Shown: positions 32,340 through 44,450, numbered from the stretch's first letter. The stretch is 55,482 nt of DNA from Suillus spraguei (GCA_016800925.1 JABCPU010000427.1:1-55482), one strand, 5' to 3'. Numbers and translations: made by a program. The notes: a model not told the origin generated them from the sequence alone.

Positions 32340-33647
32340 ATGCCTCCCCGTAAAGCTCAGAACACACTCCGAGGAGCCGGACTTGGTCCGATCCAACGAG
32401 ATCCCACACCCATCGTCCAAACATTTACCAGTTTCTCTCAACGCCGCGCAAGCATGAGCGACATAGGTCAAAGTATCTCCGCCCGTCAAGCCAGACCGGA
32501 TCCGATAACACCAACTCGGAACCCGGATAACCCAGACTCCAATTCGCGCCCGACCATTCGCTTTGATGATGAGCTGCGCAGTAACCTACCAGATGATGAA
32601 GTTGATGATCCGGACAACGAGGACCTGGATGACGAAGAAGATAAAATCCACCTAAACCCTCAGGACCGGGTCCTAGCCCAACTATCCGTAGCCATTAACC
32701 ACCTCGCTCGCAGTAGCCGGCGCACCCCCACCTCAGATGATAGCAAAGTCAAAGTCCGTGAGCCAGATACCTTCGATGGGTCCGAACCTCGCAAGCTCCG
32801 GGCATTCTTCGTCCAATGTGAGCTCAACTTCCAGAGCAAACCTAGCGCTTTCCGTTCCGGACGCACTAAAGTCAATTTCGCCCAATCCTACCTTAAGGGT
32901 ATGGCTCTCGAGTGGTTTGAACCGGACCTCCTTTCGGACGGATATAGCGACCATCCGGACTGGATGGATGACTACTCCGAGTTCATGCTCGAGCTCCAAA
33001 CCAATTTCAGACCACACGATCCCTCCGGAGACGCAGAGATGCAGTTAGAACAACTCCACATGCGTGACGGACAACGCATCAACAAGTACGTTGTAGAATT
33101 CCAGCGACTTGCCTCCCAAGTACGCGAATGGGGAGACGGAGCCCTACGACGCCAATTCTACAATGGACTTCCGGCCCGAATCAAAGATGAGATTAGTCGC
33201 ATGGGTAAGCCCACTACCCTTTCGGAGTTCAAGACTCTCGCCCAGACCATCGACGCCCATTACTGGGAACGGAGGGGCGAAGTCACCCGAGAGAGTAGAA
33301 CCACCTCTTCCAATCCTCCCAGGCAGCCAACATCCGACCGGACGAACTCCAACTCGTCCGGATCCGATACGCCCAAATTCAATAAACCCACATACTCCAC
33401 AACATCCTCTACCCCGAAAGTTTCGGATCTCCCTAGTGTTGTTGGTACAGACGGAAAGCTAACCACCCAGGAGCGTCAGAGACGTTTTGACAAAAGGCTC
33501 TGTATGTTCTGCGGCAGACCGGGTCACACTGCCCGGGAATGCACCAAATCCACTTCGCGCGCTGCCAAAGGCCGCGCACTGTGCTCACTCCGGAAATGGA
33601 ACCGGAAGCCTCGGATGAGGCAAAAAATTAGTCCGCGACCCTCCTGA
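32340..33647 (+). CDS. gag: gag of chromovirus A2
   Basis: Nearly complete gag of 435 codons starting ATGCCTCCCCGTAAA 50 bases after the LTR. A Pro/Arg-rich N-terminus is followed by an acidic patch, a gag capsid region and the knuckle CMFCGRPGHTAREC (about 33505-33546). A one-base deletion near 33580 (GCACTGTG against GCTACTATA in A1) changes the last ~25 residues and passes the normal TAG. The frame then misses the frameshift site in its proper phase. It is the best preserved gag in the window and shows that the A1 stop at 1911 was CGA. Confidence 0.88.
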   Translation: MPPRKAQNTLRGAGLGPIQRDPTPIVQTFTSFSQRRASMSDIGQSISARQARPDPITPTRNPDNPDSNSRPTIRFDDELRSNLPDDEVDDPDNEDLDDEEDKIHLNPQDRVLAQLSVAINHLARSSRRTPTSDDSKVKVREPDTFDGSEPRKLRAFFVQCELNFQSKPSAFRSGRTKVNFAQSYLKGMALEWFEPDLLSDGYSDHPDWMDDYSEFMLELQTNFRPHDPSGDAEMQLEQLHMRDGQRINKYVVEFQRLASQVREWGDGALRRQFYNGLPARIKDEISRMGKPTTLSEFKTLAQTIDAHYWERRGEVTRESRTTSSNPPRQPTSDRTNSNSSGSDTPKFNKPTYSTTSSTPKVSDLPSVVGTDGKLTTQERQRRFDKRLCMFCGRPGHTARECTKSTSRAAKGRALCSLRKWNRKPRMRQKISPRPS

Positions 33648-33670
33648 CTCCGTACGGGATGAGGGTCGCG
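33622..33670 (+). promoter_or_regulatory. Programmed -1 frameshift signal of A2
   Basis: The heptamer AAAAAAT at 33622-33628, spacer 33629-33633, and 10-bp stem 33634-33643 with 33661-33670 are identical to the A1 signal. The element upstream is frameshifted in this copy, so the signal is a relic of the active form. Confidence 0.8.
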
Positions 33671-34863
33671 TTGGCCCAACCCGTGCAATGGAACTACGAC
33701 TCAACGCTGTAACTCTTCCTGATCCGAACTCTCTGTGTCCATATGTCTCTCTTCCATCTTTCTCCAATATATCTGACTTTCCGGCCCTCATAGACTGTGG
33801 TTCCTCCACTGCTTCATAGACACTGATTTCGTCCGAGAACATAAAATTCCTACCTATCAGATTCCTCCGCTTCCACTCCGTTTATTTGATGGTACATGCA
33901 ATAACAATATTGTCGAAGCCATAAACTTATCCGTCCGATTCTCCTCCAGTGTAATCACTTCCGACACGTTCTACGTCACCCCTTTGGATTCCTCATGTTA
34001 TATCGTTCTCGGATATAGCTGGCTCACCCGACACAATCCGTTGATTGACTGGGTATTGGGCAGCATCGAGTTCCGAACTACTGAACAAGGGAGTGCCATT
34101 AACCCCATCCGCATCACCGCTGCCTCCAGACACACCAACCATGGCAGGAAAATCCAATCCGACACCTCTGTTACCTTCGGGTATTCCACCCAAGGAAGAT
34201 TCCTCCCCTCCAAATCTCCGTCGCATCAGAGCATCCCATCCGTGGCGGAGACTCCGCCTCTGACCAAATCCGAACCCTCCGCTGGTACCCCAGTCCCTAA
34301 CATATCGTTGATAAACGCAGTGGCCTTTTGCCGTGCCTGCAAGTTAGAAGGATCTACTCAGTTCAGCATCTACCTCCGTCCCTCCGAAGCAAACCTTCGA
34401 TCCGCATCGTATCATCCGATCCTCCAGACCTCTCCAGAATCCCTTCCGACTACCACGAATTCGCGGATGTCTTCGACAAAGGCAAAGCCGGGCAACTTCC
34501 CCCACATGACCCTACGATCTCAAGATTGAGTTGGAAGAAGGGCTAGTCCGCCTCTCGGAACCATATACTCTCTTTCTCCGGTAGAGCTTGAGGCCCTTCG
34601 GAAGTTCCTTGACGAAAACATCTCGTCCGGACTCCTCCGCTCCTCATCTTCTCCCCACGGAGCCCCCGTCCTATTTGTCAAAAAGAAGGATGGATCCCTC
34701 CGCCTTTGTGTGGATTTCCGCGGCCTTAACCACATCACCAAGAAGACCGATATCCGTTACCCCTCATTGCCGACCTTCTTGACTCCCCGAGCCACGCTAA
34801 AGTTTATACCAAAATTGATCTCCGGTCTGCATATCACCTCATCCGGATAACAGAAGGAGACGA
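33648..34863 (+). pseudogene. pol: Protease and N-terminal RT region of A2 pol (frameshifted)
   Basis: Same segments as in A1, with its own indels. There is a one-base loss in the protease active-site region (CCTCCACTGC against CCTCCCACTGC, about 33805) and others near 34405, 34505, 34747 and 34765. Frame 33984-34529 covers the protease C-terminus and linker. RT fingers are in several frames. Confidence 0.8.
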
Positions 34864-37413
34864 GTGGAAGACTTCCTTCCTACGCGCTATGGCTCCTATG
34901 AATGGTTGGTGATGCCGGAAGGCCTCACGAATGCTCCAGCAGCTTTCCAGCGCTTTGTCAATAGCGTGTTTGCCGATATGCTGGACGTATGTGTTGTTGT
35001 ATATCTGGATGACATCCTTATCTATTCCCAAACCTTGCAAGTCATAAGGAACATGTCCGAGAAGTTTTACGACGTCTCCGTAAACACCGACTATATGCCA
35101 AACCCGAGAAATGCGAATTCCACTCCTCCTCCGTCGAGTATCTTGGTTACCTCCTATCTCCGGATGGCTTGACAATGTCGTCCGAGAAAATCCAGTCCAT
35201 CATAGACTGGCCAGAGCCTCGGAAAGTCAAGGACATCCAATCTTTCCTCGGATTCGCTAATTTCTATCGTCGCTTCATCTTCAACTACTCGGATATCGTG
35301 GTTCCCCTTACTCGACTCACTCGCAAGGGCGTCACTTGGGACTTTTCCGAGGAATGCCGGAAGTCATTTAACGCACTCAAGAAAGCCTTCACGTTCGCTC
35401 CGGTGCTTACGCATTGGATTCCGAATGTTCCTATAGTTGTGGAAACTGATGCCTCGGATTATGCTATCGCTGGAATACTATCCATTGTGTGCCCAGACTC
35501 GGAACTTCGTCCGGTGGCATTTTACTCCCGGACACTGTCCGGTGCAGAACTCAACTATGACGTCCATGATAAGGAACTACTAGCCATCTATGCTGCGTTC
35601 CGAACCTGGCGCCATTACCTAGAAGGCTCGTCCGAGCCTATAGATGTTGTCACGGACCACAAGAACCTTGAGTATTTCTCTACCACCAAACTGCTATCCC
35701 GTCGTCAGGCCCGCTGGTCCGAGTTCCTCCATCAGTTCAACCTCGTTATCCGTTACCGTCCTGGAAGACTCGGAGTCAAGCCAGATTCCCTCACTAGACG
35801 ATGGGACGTCTACCCTAAAGAGGGGGATAAGGACTACGCTCAGATTAACCCTCACAACCTCCGTCCAATATTTGCTTCGGAACAATTAGCTTCGTCCCTA
35901 CGAGCTTCCATTTTAGCAACTCCGGTCCTTAGAGCAGCTGTTCTTATGGACACCGAACACCTCCGGAAAGACATTCTGATAGCACTCCCTAATGACCCCA
36001 TTGCACAAACACATTTTCCGGTTCCCTCAGATCCGAGATGGACAATAGACGATGGTGGATTCCTTTGTTGTGACAACCGCATCTACGTTCCGGATACCAA
36101 TGATCTACGACTTCGCATCCTCCGGAATTGCCATGACCACCCCCTATCCGGACATTTCGGACAGAATCGCACTCTCGAGCTCATCCGACGCAACTATACC
36201 TGGCCGGAGTACGGCCTTTGTCAAAGAGTATGTCAGATCCTGCACATCCTGCGCCCGAGCCAAAGTTCCGAGACATAAGCCCTACGGTCTACTCAAGCAA
36301 CTTCCCGTCCCAGAAAAACCATGGAATTCCATCTCTATGGATTTCATTGAACAACTTCCGGACTCATCCGGCTTTACAGCCATCCTCGTCATCATAGATC
36401 GTTTATCCAAGCAAGCCATATTCGTCCCGACCCACGACACCATCACTTCTCCTGATCTCGCCCGCCTATTTCTCCTCCATGTCTTCTCTAAGCATGGAGT
36501 CCCGTCCCATGTAACCTCGGATCGAGGAACAGAGTTCGTATCCCACTTCTTCCGTTCCCTAGGAAAGGCATTGGACATGGTCCTACACTTCACATCCGGA
36601 TATCATCCCGAAGGGGACGGACAAACAGAACGTGCCAACCAAACGCTGGAACAGTACCTCCGGATCTACTGCAACTATCAGCAGGACAACTGGTCCGAGC
36701 TGCTGCCCCTCGCAGAGTTTGCATACAATAACGCTCCGAGTGCCACTACCGGAGTTTCACCTTTCTTCGCCAATAAAGGTTATCATCCGAACATTTCCAT
36801 CCATCCGGAACGCGACCTATCCTCCATCCGTGCCCAGGAATATGCCCTAGACCTTAACAAACTTCACCAGTTCCTCCGAGATGAGATGTCCGAAGCTCAG
36901 AAACGCTATCAAGGACCCGCGGACGCTAAAAGACAGCCTGCTCCAGACTTCCGGATTGGAGAACAAGTCTTCGTCAAAGCCAAGTACTTCCGCTCCACCC
37001 GTCCGTCGAAGAAACTTTCGGAAAAGAATTTGGGACCATTCGAAATTATATCCCGCCCGGGTACTCATTCTTTCGCCATCCGACTTCCGGATTCTATGCG
37101 TTCCGTACATCCTGTTTTCCATGTCTCGCAGTTAGAGCCAGCAGTTCCGAACACCATTCCCAATCGCATCCAGCCTCCTCCGCCACCAGTCGAAGTCGAC
37201 GGAGAACCAGAGTACGAGATATCCGAAATCCTGGACTCTAAACTGGACCGTCGTAGGCACCACTGTCAACTTCTATACCTCGTCCGTTGGTCCGGATACG
37301 AGGGAACGGACGAAGAAACTTCCTGGCTGCTGGCCACAGAACTCGGAAATGCATCAGATCTCGTAGCGGATTTCCACTCAGCATATCCGGACAAGCCTGG
37401 TCCCATTGCTTGA
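34864..37413 (+). pseudogene. pol: A2 pol: RT-RNase H-integrase-chromodomain, frameshifted
   Basis: Nearly identical to A1 pol. It is split into 34864-35172 (RT with YLDD, near 35005-35016), 35169-36278 (RT thumb, RNase H and integrase zinc domain) and about 36200-37413 (DDE core, GPF module, chromodomain). Breaks are single-base losses near 35030 (CCCAAACC against CCCAAGACC) and a cluster near 36205-36215. Domain order and catalytic residues are as in A1 (ETDASDYA, SDRGTEF, GQTERANQ). The TGA closing the last frame replaces the A1 CGA at the equivalent point near the C-terminus. Confidence 0.9.
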
Positions 37414-37470
37414 AGAGTACATAACGAAATATAAGTACAGTGAGGGCAGTAGCGGAAATCCGGATCTGGA

Positions 37471-38482
37471 CTAAGCACCAGTCTCCATTTCACCTCCGGC
37501 ACCCCCAGTCTCCTCCCCAGTCCCATCCGCCATCTCTTCCCCAGTTCCATCCGCCATCTCCCCTCCATTCTCATCCGCCACCTCTTCCCCAATCTCCTCA
37601 CCAGCGCCATCCTTGTCGGATCCGGCAGAAACGGAAAGCCTAAATCCGGTCCGGATTTCCTCGATGAGCAGGGCCTGGAATTCCCTCTGTTGCTGGAGGA
37701 AGGCCTCCATGGTGGAGCTCATCCGCTCCATGGCAATCCGACTCCCTTCCGCCGCCGCAATACCATCTTGGAGAAGTCCGTTGGTCCGCGCCAACTCAGC
37801 AATGATGCCATTAGCAGCGGCCACCCAAGCCTGATCATCGTACTCCACAAAATCCTCATCCGTACCTTCGATAGTGACTGGATTAGAGAAGACATCCGCG
37901 TCCGCCACATCCGGAGTAGGACTCCTCTGACGGCGCTTGCCTTTGCCCTTCGGAGACGGAGTACCAGCAGGACGCTGCCTCTTCCGGCCCTTAGGCCCCT
38001 TAACGAATCCGGGCCTTCCAGGACAAGTGGCCTTGTCCTTCGGCAGACGTCACAGGACTTAATCTACGAAACGTCGAAATCAGCGGATCCGAAGTTTTCG
38101 GACGACTCACCATGGCATTCTTCTCAGCATCATCCCACTGGCACATCCGGCCCTTAGTGACGCAACGAGAGCAGTACCCATCCTTTGCCCAGACGCAGGA
38201 GCAGCCTTGGCCTTTACCAACCCATTAATATCCGGATCCGGAAGAGTCCACAGCACTCACCCGAGCCTCAATCAGTGCTCTCCGCCTCTTCTCCTCCATC
38301 TCCCTCCGGATCTCCGCCAACTCAATCTGCTTCAACTCCTCCTGCCTTTTCCGCTCCTCCGCCTCTTTCCGCTTCCGTTCCGCCTCGGCTTCCGCTGCAG
38401 CCTTAGCAGCCGCCAGTTGCTGCTCCAGATCCGCCACAAGGTCAGCAGCAGACTTAGGGGCATCGGATTTCTTTCCAGACAT
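37471..38482 (-). pseudogene. Antisense accessory gene of A2, frameshifted
   Basis: Same position and exon layout as the A1 gene: ATG at 38482, stop at 37471. Exon 3, with the acidic tail, is open from 37908. In exon 2 one base is missing upstream of the first cysteine motif (GCGTCTGGGCAAAGG against GCGTCCGGAGCAAAGG). Exon 3 lacks another base between the cysteines of the second motif (GTCCTTCGGC against GTCTTTCCGGC on the plus strand). The cluster is therefore broken in this copy although the surrounding frames remain. Confidence 0.7.
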
Positions 38483-38535
38483 GTTAGGAGACAAGTTTTG
38501 TTAACAAGGATATGAAGTGGGGGTAGGAATCATTT

Positions 38536-38552
38536 CGGACGTCTGACGTCCG
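38536..38552. promoter_or_regulatory. CGG-N11-CCG palindrome upstream of the A2 antisense gene
   Basis: Identical to 7352-7368, again 54 bases upstream of the antisense ATG. Confidence 0.5.
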
Positions 38553-38664
38553 TATATCTGTTGGATTACAGACTCAGCACTACAACCATCAAACTTCCCC
38601 ATCGTCTCGCATTAATCTTGTCCGATCCGGATCGACGCTTCTTGTGCCTCAGGGGTTCGGCCCT

Positions 38665-38673
38665 AAGGGGGGA
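38665..38673 (+). other. Polypurine tract of A2
   Basis: AAGGGGGGA followed by TAC and the 3' LTR at 38677. Confidence 0.85.
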
Positions 38674-38676
38674 TAC

Positions 38677-39445
38677 TGTCATATACCATACTTCTAATCT
38701 CAGATCCGATCATATCCGTCCAGATCCGATCGTTTCCATATCCGTCCGGTCCACAGATCCTGTCCGGACCACCCTCCGAATGTACTCACTTCTCGCACCT
38801 TAACTCCCTGGTGAACATCTGCGTCTATCTCCTTTCGTCATTTCTCCTACTACCGGTACTCCGGCTGTTTATATTTCCGTCCTGTGTTACTGATCCGTTT
38901 CCTGTGTTCATTTCCGATTCATGCTTACTGATCCGCTGTGCAATAACTAATAGACTTCCGTTACACTTCGTACATAGCCCTCGGTCCCGGACTTGCTAAT
39001 TATCCGTCTTAGATACTTACTGTATATAAACCACTTGTAGATCTCCGTAGAACCTTAGTTCGAATATCATCTTAGATTCTGCTCATTCTGCCTCCTCCGG
39101 ACTTAAGCCACTCTCCGCTCTAAAGTCACCTTCCGAGACTTAGGATTGACTCCTATAGTCCATACCTCCGACTCTATCTTCGGATAGTCCATCTCCGTTA
39201 GTTTCTAGTTAGGAACTCGTTCCGAAACTAGCCTTAACCTCTTTCCTCTCCTTACGTTCCGAATTACCTTCGGACGTATTATATCCGACACCTTCGGACA
39301 CCCGGATCCGTCACGCAACCCCTTCCGGGTCTTCGGACGAATAACTCCTCCCTGAAATAAAGGGCATTACTCGAGAAAGGGGCACAGTGTACGAACTGAG
39401 GCCAAAGCCCTTCGGATCTCTCTACCCTTGAGTACAGTCTTAACA
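38677..39445 (+). repeat. 3' LTR of chromovirus A2
   Basis: 769 bp with complete TG...CA ends. Its R/U5 variants match the A1 3' LTR rather than its own 5' LTR. The following bases AGAGG do not match the 5' flank. Confidence 0.95.
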
Positions 39446-40855
39446 AGAGGAGTAAGTCCTCCCATTTTCATGCACATTTAATGCTACTCACGATCATCAC
39501 CACTTATTATGACGTGCCATCATCTTTTCCTATCTTGCTGATGTGTCGGCCAAAACTCCCATTAACTAGTCCATTCTCTGTCACCAAACACTTCCAATAG
39601 ATATCTTCATATCACATCTCTGGACTTTGGTTTACTGGCTATGCCAATGTACTTCTTCGCCACAAATAGAAGCTTATCAAACAGACCCACAGTGTTGGTG
39701 CGAGCTGCTGCATGCCTCTCCCAGCAGATCCATATTAAATTCCTCTAGTTGTTCTACAGAGGTGTGTGACACAGCAAAATGAGAGCCGTGTTTCTTTGCT
39801 GACAGATCAACAATCTCTCGCATATATACATCACTCATGATGTCACTCGCCCACTCCTGTGTTGTTTGCAAGTTCCTCACAAGAGCTCCATGATGTGATG
39901 ACCATTGGTCAGAAGATCGACCACGATTCATTGTTTGAATAAATATTATTGGACAGTATTTCATTCAGAATTGTGAGACTGAGATGCTGATGATATTGAA
40001 TGATCCTGTGATTGCATCTATCTGATCTCCGAGATGCATCTCCGAGGCGGATTGAAATAATAACTATATATATTTAATTAACATACATATACCTACTCGA
40101 TTTTTGATTTTTTTCAAGTGCGAAGGGTTTTGCTGCTGTGGCTGAGACTATTTACAAATGTTTTCTTCCAGCCGCTGCTGGAGAGGTTGAAAAATAAGGT
40201 TGGGCTGGGTTTAAATGTTCTATACTATGGGAATGCTGATGTAACACAACACTTCCGATATAACAGTCCATCCTCGAACCTCTCCAGCTGCAGATGGGTA
40301 GGAGCCTGGGGAAGCTCTTGCATTTTGACATGCTCTTGTTGGCTTTCAGAAATTTCAAGGATCAATCATTATCTGGAAGATCTTGGAAGATTGAGCTCAC
40401 TCCCACATAGAGATATTTTTCAATATCACTCTATATGAGTAGGAAGAGGGAAATTTTGATGTTTCTATTTTATTTTGATGATTCATTGCACTTCTCTGTC
40501 AAAGTTCTCATTATTATTTGGCATCATTTATTGTGTGCTTTATTTGAACAGTTGCAACTTCGTGTCGGTCTGAGAGGGAGGTGGATTTAATGCATGGGAC
40601 GCTCCAGGGTCATAGTTAACACAGGATAAGGTCAAAGTGTGTCTAATTTTGTTAACTGATGTTCTGATAGTTAGTAACATCTGTATTTTTCATCAAGCCC
40701 TACCCTACTTTGTGTCTGTTCACTGTCACCTCTTGCCACGATCTCGTTCTGCAACCACAATAAAGCTTTCATGATAAAACACATCGCCTTCAGGACACAC
40801 ATCCGGATCTCCCAATGGCAGCTATCAACACTTGGAACCTCAGAAATAGATTCGG
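39446..40855. other. Spacer without recognised gene
   Basis: No gene with convincing exon structure. An inverted pair GCTGGAGAGGTT (40177-40188) / AACCTCTCCAGC (40277-40288) could form a hairpin. The 106-codon frame at 40118-40438 spans that pair and is likely chance. Confidence 0.4.
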
Positions 40856-41239
40856 GTGTTTTTTTGTTCTTATCGTGGGAGAGCAAATGCAGGCACAACA
40901 ACCATCCTTCAGAAGGTCTGTAACACCACAGATGACCCTATGCCAGGAATATTTGCTAACATAACAAACCCACAATCCTTCACCTTGTGCAGTCACAGTG
41001 ATATACTATCAGTGCATTTTCGACCTTTCACTGATTTTATAGATGAACTTAGTGCTGCTTACCACATGTATGACCATGCACAGCTGCTGAGGCAGTACTG
41101 TGCCTACCTACCCAATCTGGCCCAATTCATCATAGCATCTGTCATCCAGTTGCAGTACTGTCAGTACACATCATGCTTTAATGAAGATTTACTAATGGCA
41201 GAATGGCTCTACCCAGCCTTACAAATATATCCATTTTAA
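40856..41239 (+). pseudogene. Fragment of a fungal P-loop GTPase-like protein
   Basis: The start of the frame reads YRGRANAGTTTILQKVCNTTD. From memory, Agaricomycetes carry many G-domain proteins with a GRxNAGKTTILQ(K/R)VCNTT Walker A segment. Here the Walker A lysine position is threonine, so nucleotide binding would be lost. Only the first ~25 residues resemble that family. The remainder of the 127-codon frame (HSDILSVHFRPFTDFIDELS) is unrecognised. I treat it as a decayed fragment. Confidence 0.45.
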
Positions 41240-41421
41240 ACATGTCAAGCGAAGGGAAAGTTGGCTATAAAACACACGATGTAACTGTCCCTTCAATCAC
41301 ACCATACCATTCCAGCATCTTCTACTAGTTTTGCAATATATTACCATGTCTTCTTTGCCCTCTTCACTCTTCTCCCCATCCACATAGGCAACATCAAGTT
41401 GCAGCACGCATCATCCATGCC

Positions 41422-42177
41422 TGTTAAGACCGTACTCAAAGGGTGAAAGATCTGAAGGGCTTTGGCCTCAGTTCGTGCACTGTGCCCCTTTCCCGAGTAA
41501 TGCCCCTTATTTCAGAGGGTAGGTATACGTCCGAAGATCCAGAAGGAGTTGTGTGACGGATCCAGATGTCCGAAGGTATCGGATATGATATGTCCAAAGG
41601 TTATCCAGAGCATAGAGATGGAATGAGGATTAAGGCTAGGCTCAGAATGAGTTCCTAACTAGAAACTAACAGAGGTAGGCTATCTGAAGATAGAGTCGGA
41701 GATATAGACTAAAGGAATCAATCCCAAGTCTCGGAAGATGACTAGAGTGGAAAGTAACTCAAGTCCAGAGGAACAGAATGAGCAGAATCTAAGATGATAT
41801 TCGAACTAAGGTTCTATGGAGATCTACAAGTGGTTTATATACTGTAAGTATCTAGTATGGATAATCAACAAATCCAGGACCGAGGGCTATGTACAATGTA
41901 TAATGGAAGTCTATTAGTTAATGCACAGCAGATCAGTAAGCACGAGTCAGAAATGAAACACAGGTAATGGATCAGTGAACAGGACAGAAATATACACAGC
42001 TGGAATACCGGAAACAGGAGGAATGACAAAAGAGATAGACGCAGATATCTACAAGGGAGTTAGAGTGCGAGAAGTGGGCACATTTGGATGGGCGATCCGG
42101 ATAGGATCTGTGGACCAGACGGAAGTAGAATCAATCAGATATGATCGGATCTGGGATCAGAAGTATGGTATATGACA
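41422..42177 (-). repeat. Solo LTR, diverged family A, with 5-bp target duplication
   Basis: 756 bp in reverse orientation, TGTTAAGACC to GTATATGACA, flanked by ATGCC at 41417-41421 and 42178-42182. CG decay is visible as in the 12783 copy. The complement of AGTTCGAATAT and the TATA region are kept. Confidence 0.95.
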
Positions 42178-42408
42178 ATGCCCCACTTACCCGTCTACGT
42201 GCAAGTGCAGATCATGTCCAGGTCCAGAAGTACCAGTGTACTATGCTCAGAGAGGCTCAACCCCTGGCACTCTCCTTATCTCAGAAGCCACAATCATATC
42301 TCAGAAGGTCGGCAGTTATAATAATATCCCTGGGATATACACCGACGCCCATGTGGAGGCATGGAAAAAGGTGTGCTGTGTCTTGCTTAATGGATTTACT
42401 AAATAAGA

Positions 42409-43336
42409 GCGGTGTAAAGATACAATCTAGCCTGGGCTGTAGATAAACCATGGCCTAAACTAGTATGCGAGTCTTGCGCTCTACCTAGTCTGCTTCACTT
42501 GCGAAGGCAAGAACGTTTGACCCTAAAGGGAATGCTAAGTTAGTATAGTCTAATAATGCCCAACCTGTGGTGCAAGACTGCTGTCGGAGGTAGCGAGATG
42601 CTAGTGGTGACCTCTGGTCCATGGGAAACTAGCGGTAATACTAGCGGTAAGCGCGGGAAAGCGGTAGACAAGCAGTAGCAAAAGTGGTAAAACTGCGGTA
42701 AAACTGCGGTAGTGCGTGCGGTAAAACTGCGGTAAGGCGTGGGAAACTGGCGGTAAAACAAGCAGTGAAGCACAGGAAAGCGTAGTGCAAGCAGTGAAGT
42801 GTGGGAAAGCGGTAGAGAGCGGTGGTGCATGCAGCAGTAAAACAATTCCTAAGAGACAGTGACTTCGGCGAAAGACTTTATTCCGTTAGAGACAGTAGTG
42901 GTGACAATTCCTAAGTACTGTGTGTACCATAGAGGGAAAAGTAAAAGTACCGGAATGTGCGAAGAGTCCTTTTTAACATGTACTGTGAACGGCTGGAATA
43001 CATAGCGAGAACGGTAGCGAGATAGAGATATTTAGCTAAGAGGCACGCAGCGAGCAAGCAGCATCACGGAAGGTAAGGTAAGTCTTGCCATAGCTTTAGT
43101 AATGGCGGAAACGAATATGCTACGCACCAATGGATCTTAGACGGAAATGGAATGGACAGGAGGACATCGGTAGCGAGATTTGGTAAGGGGCAAGGATCCA
43201 CGGAGCGAAAACAGTACCAGTGAAGCAAAAAGGGGTAATGCTCGCTATAGGGGTTTTCTTGGTAGCCGCTGTAGACAGTAACAAGACACTTGTGTAAAAT
43301 GGCACTTTCATGGTCAGCGTGACTTTGTTCGCTACA
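42409..43336 (-). repeat. Family G LTR, reverse orientation
   Basis: On the reverse strand it begins TGTAGCGAACAAAGTCACGCTGACC at 43336, matching the G 3' LTR start at 29819. It ends near 42411 with GTATCTTTACA. The middle contains many GCGGTAAAAC-type short repeats (42650-42770). 42411-42960 is the same repeat as 8509-8972. Confidence 0.65.
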
Positions 43337-44450
43337 GCGGACTCACACTGCCTACCGCAGGTAACAGAAGCAGTTCATGAGAAGGGCTCATTCATTTTCC
43401 TACAACTCTGGGCGCTCAGACACGCAGTGCGAACAGCTGCTCTTGCCAAGGAGAATAATAGTCCTTACATTAGTGCCTCACCCATTCCCATCCCAATGTA
43501 ATGAACATATTGGCGCTAGGCTTAAAACCCTACCTTTTGACACTCGTCTCACATCTATAGGAGTTACCACTTGTCCATGGCCATCTTACCCCATTAGCAT
43601 TACCAGCGGCATCCCACGCTTACTGCACACCTTACCGACTGCCACACCTCGTTCCACGTACTGATGTCCTCCCATGTCCTTGCCACGTCCGCATAGCTCC
43701 ATTTGGTGCATCGTTTGTTTTATGTTTGTTATCACTGATTCCACAGCAAGTCTTATTACATGTTGCCTCATGCCGCAGCACCTCATGCTATGTTTACATA
43801 TGGCGGTTACTACACTTGAGCGCTACTGATCTCACCTAGAGCATTCCGAGTACATATGATTTAGGATATAAGCTTCGCATACCCCGCACAATACAGTACC
43901 TGATTTTACCCCATTGCACATACTATAGGTCAGGATCATTGTCTAGCTCTGGATCTACCCAGTAGTAGACTTAGTCTTTAAAGTTTCCTTATTGCTCATT
44001 AATTAATTACGCTCATTCTCCATTACCGCTGGACTTTTGATTGTTATTTTGACTGAACTTCTCATGCACCGCTACTTTACCACTGAAAGTACCGCAGCCT
44101 TCTTTACTGTTTCTTTGCACCACTCGCACCTTACCGCTACTGCAGATATCATTGCTCGCTCAATGCAACTGTTACTGACTTTATCTCAACCACGGTAGCA
44201 CTGCTACATACAATGCTAGTTCCGGCGGCATCACCACTGACCGCGGCAACTTACTGCTGACTACAATGCTACATTTGCACATTGGTTTGACTCAAACTTG
44301 ACCATACTAACAGGCATCCCCTTTAGGGTTGAACACTCTTGTTTCGCAAGTGAAGCAGACTAGATGGAGCACAAGACTCACATACTAACTTAGGAGGTAG
44401 TTTATCTACAGCCCAGGTTAGGTTGTATCTTTACCACCTCAGGCAACACT
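43337..44450 (+). repeat. Second, diverged family G LTR-like copy, forward orientation
   Basis: The right part (about 44040-44450) shows the family G TACCGC-rich block followed by CGCAAGTGAAGCAGACTAGATGGAGC ... GTTTATCTACAGCCCAGG and GTATCTTTACCACC, in forward orientation. With 42409-43336 it forms a head-to-head pair. The part 43337-44040 is only weakly similar and holds no gene I recognise. Confidence 0.45.
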
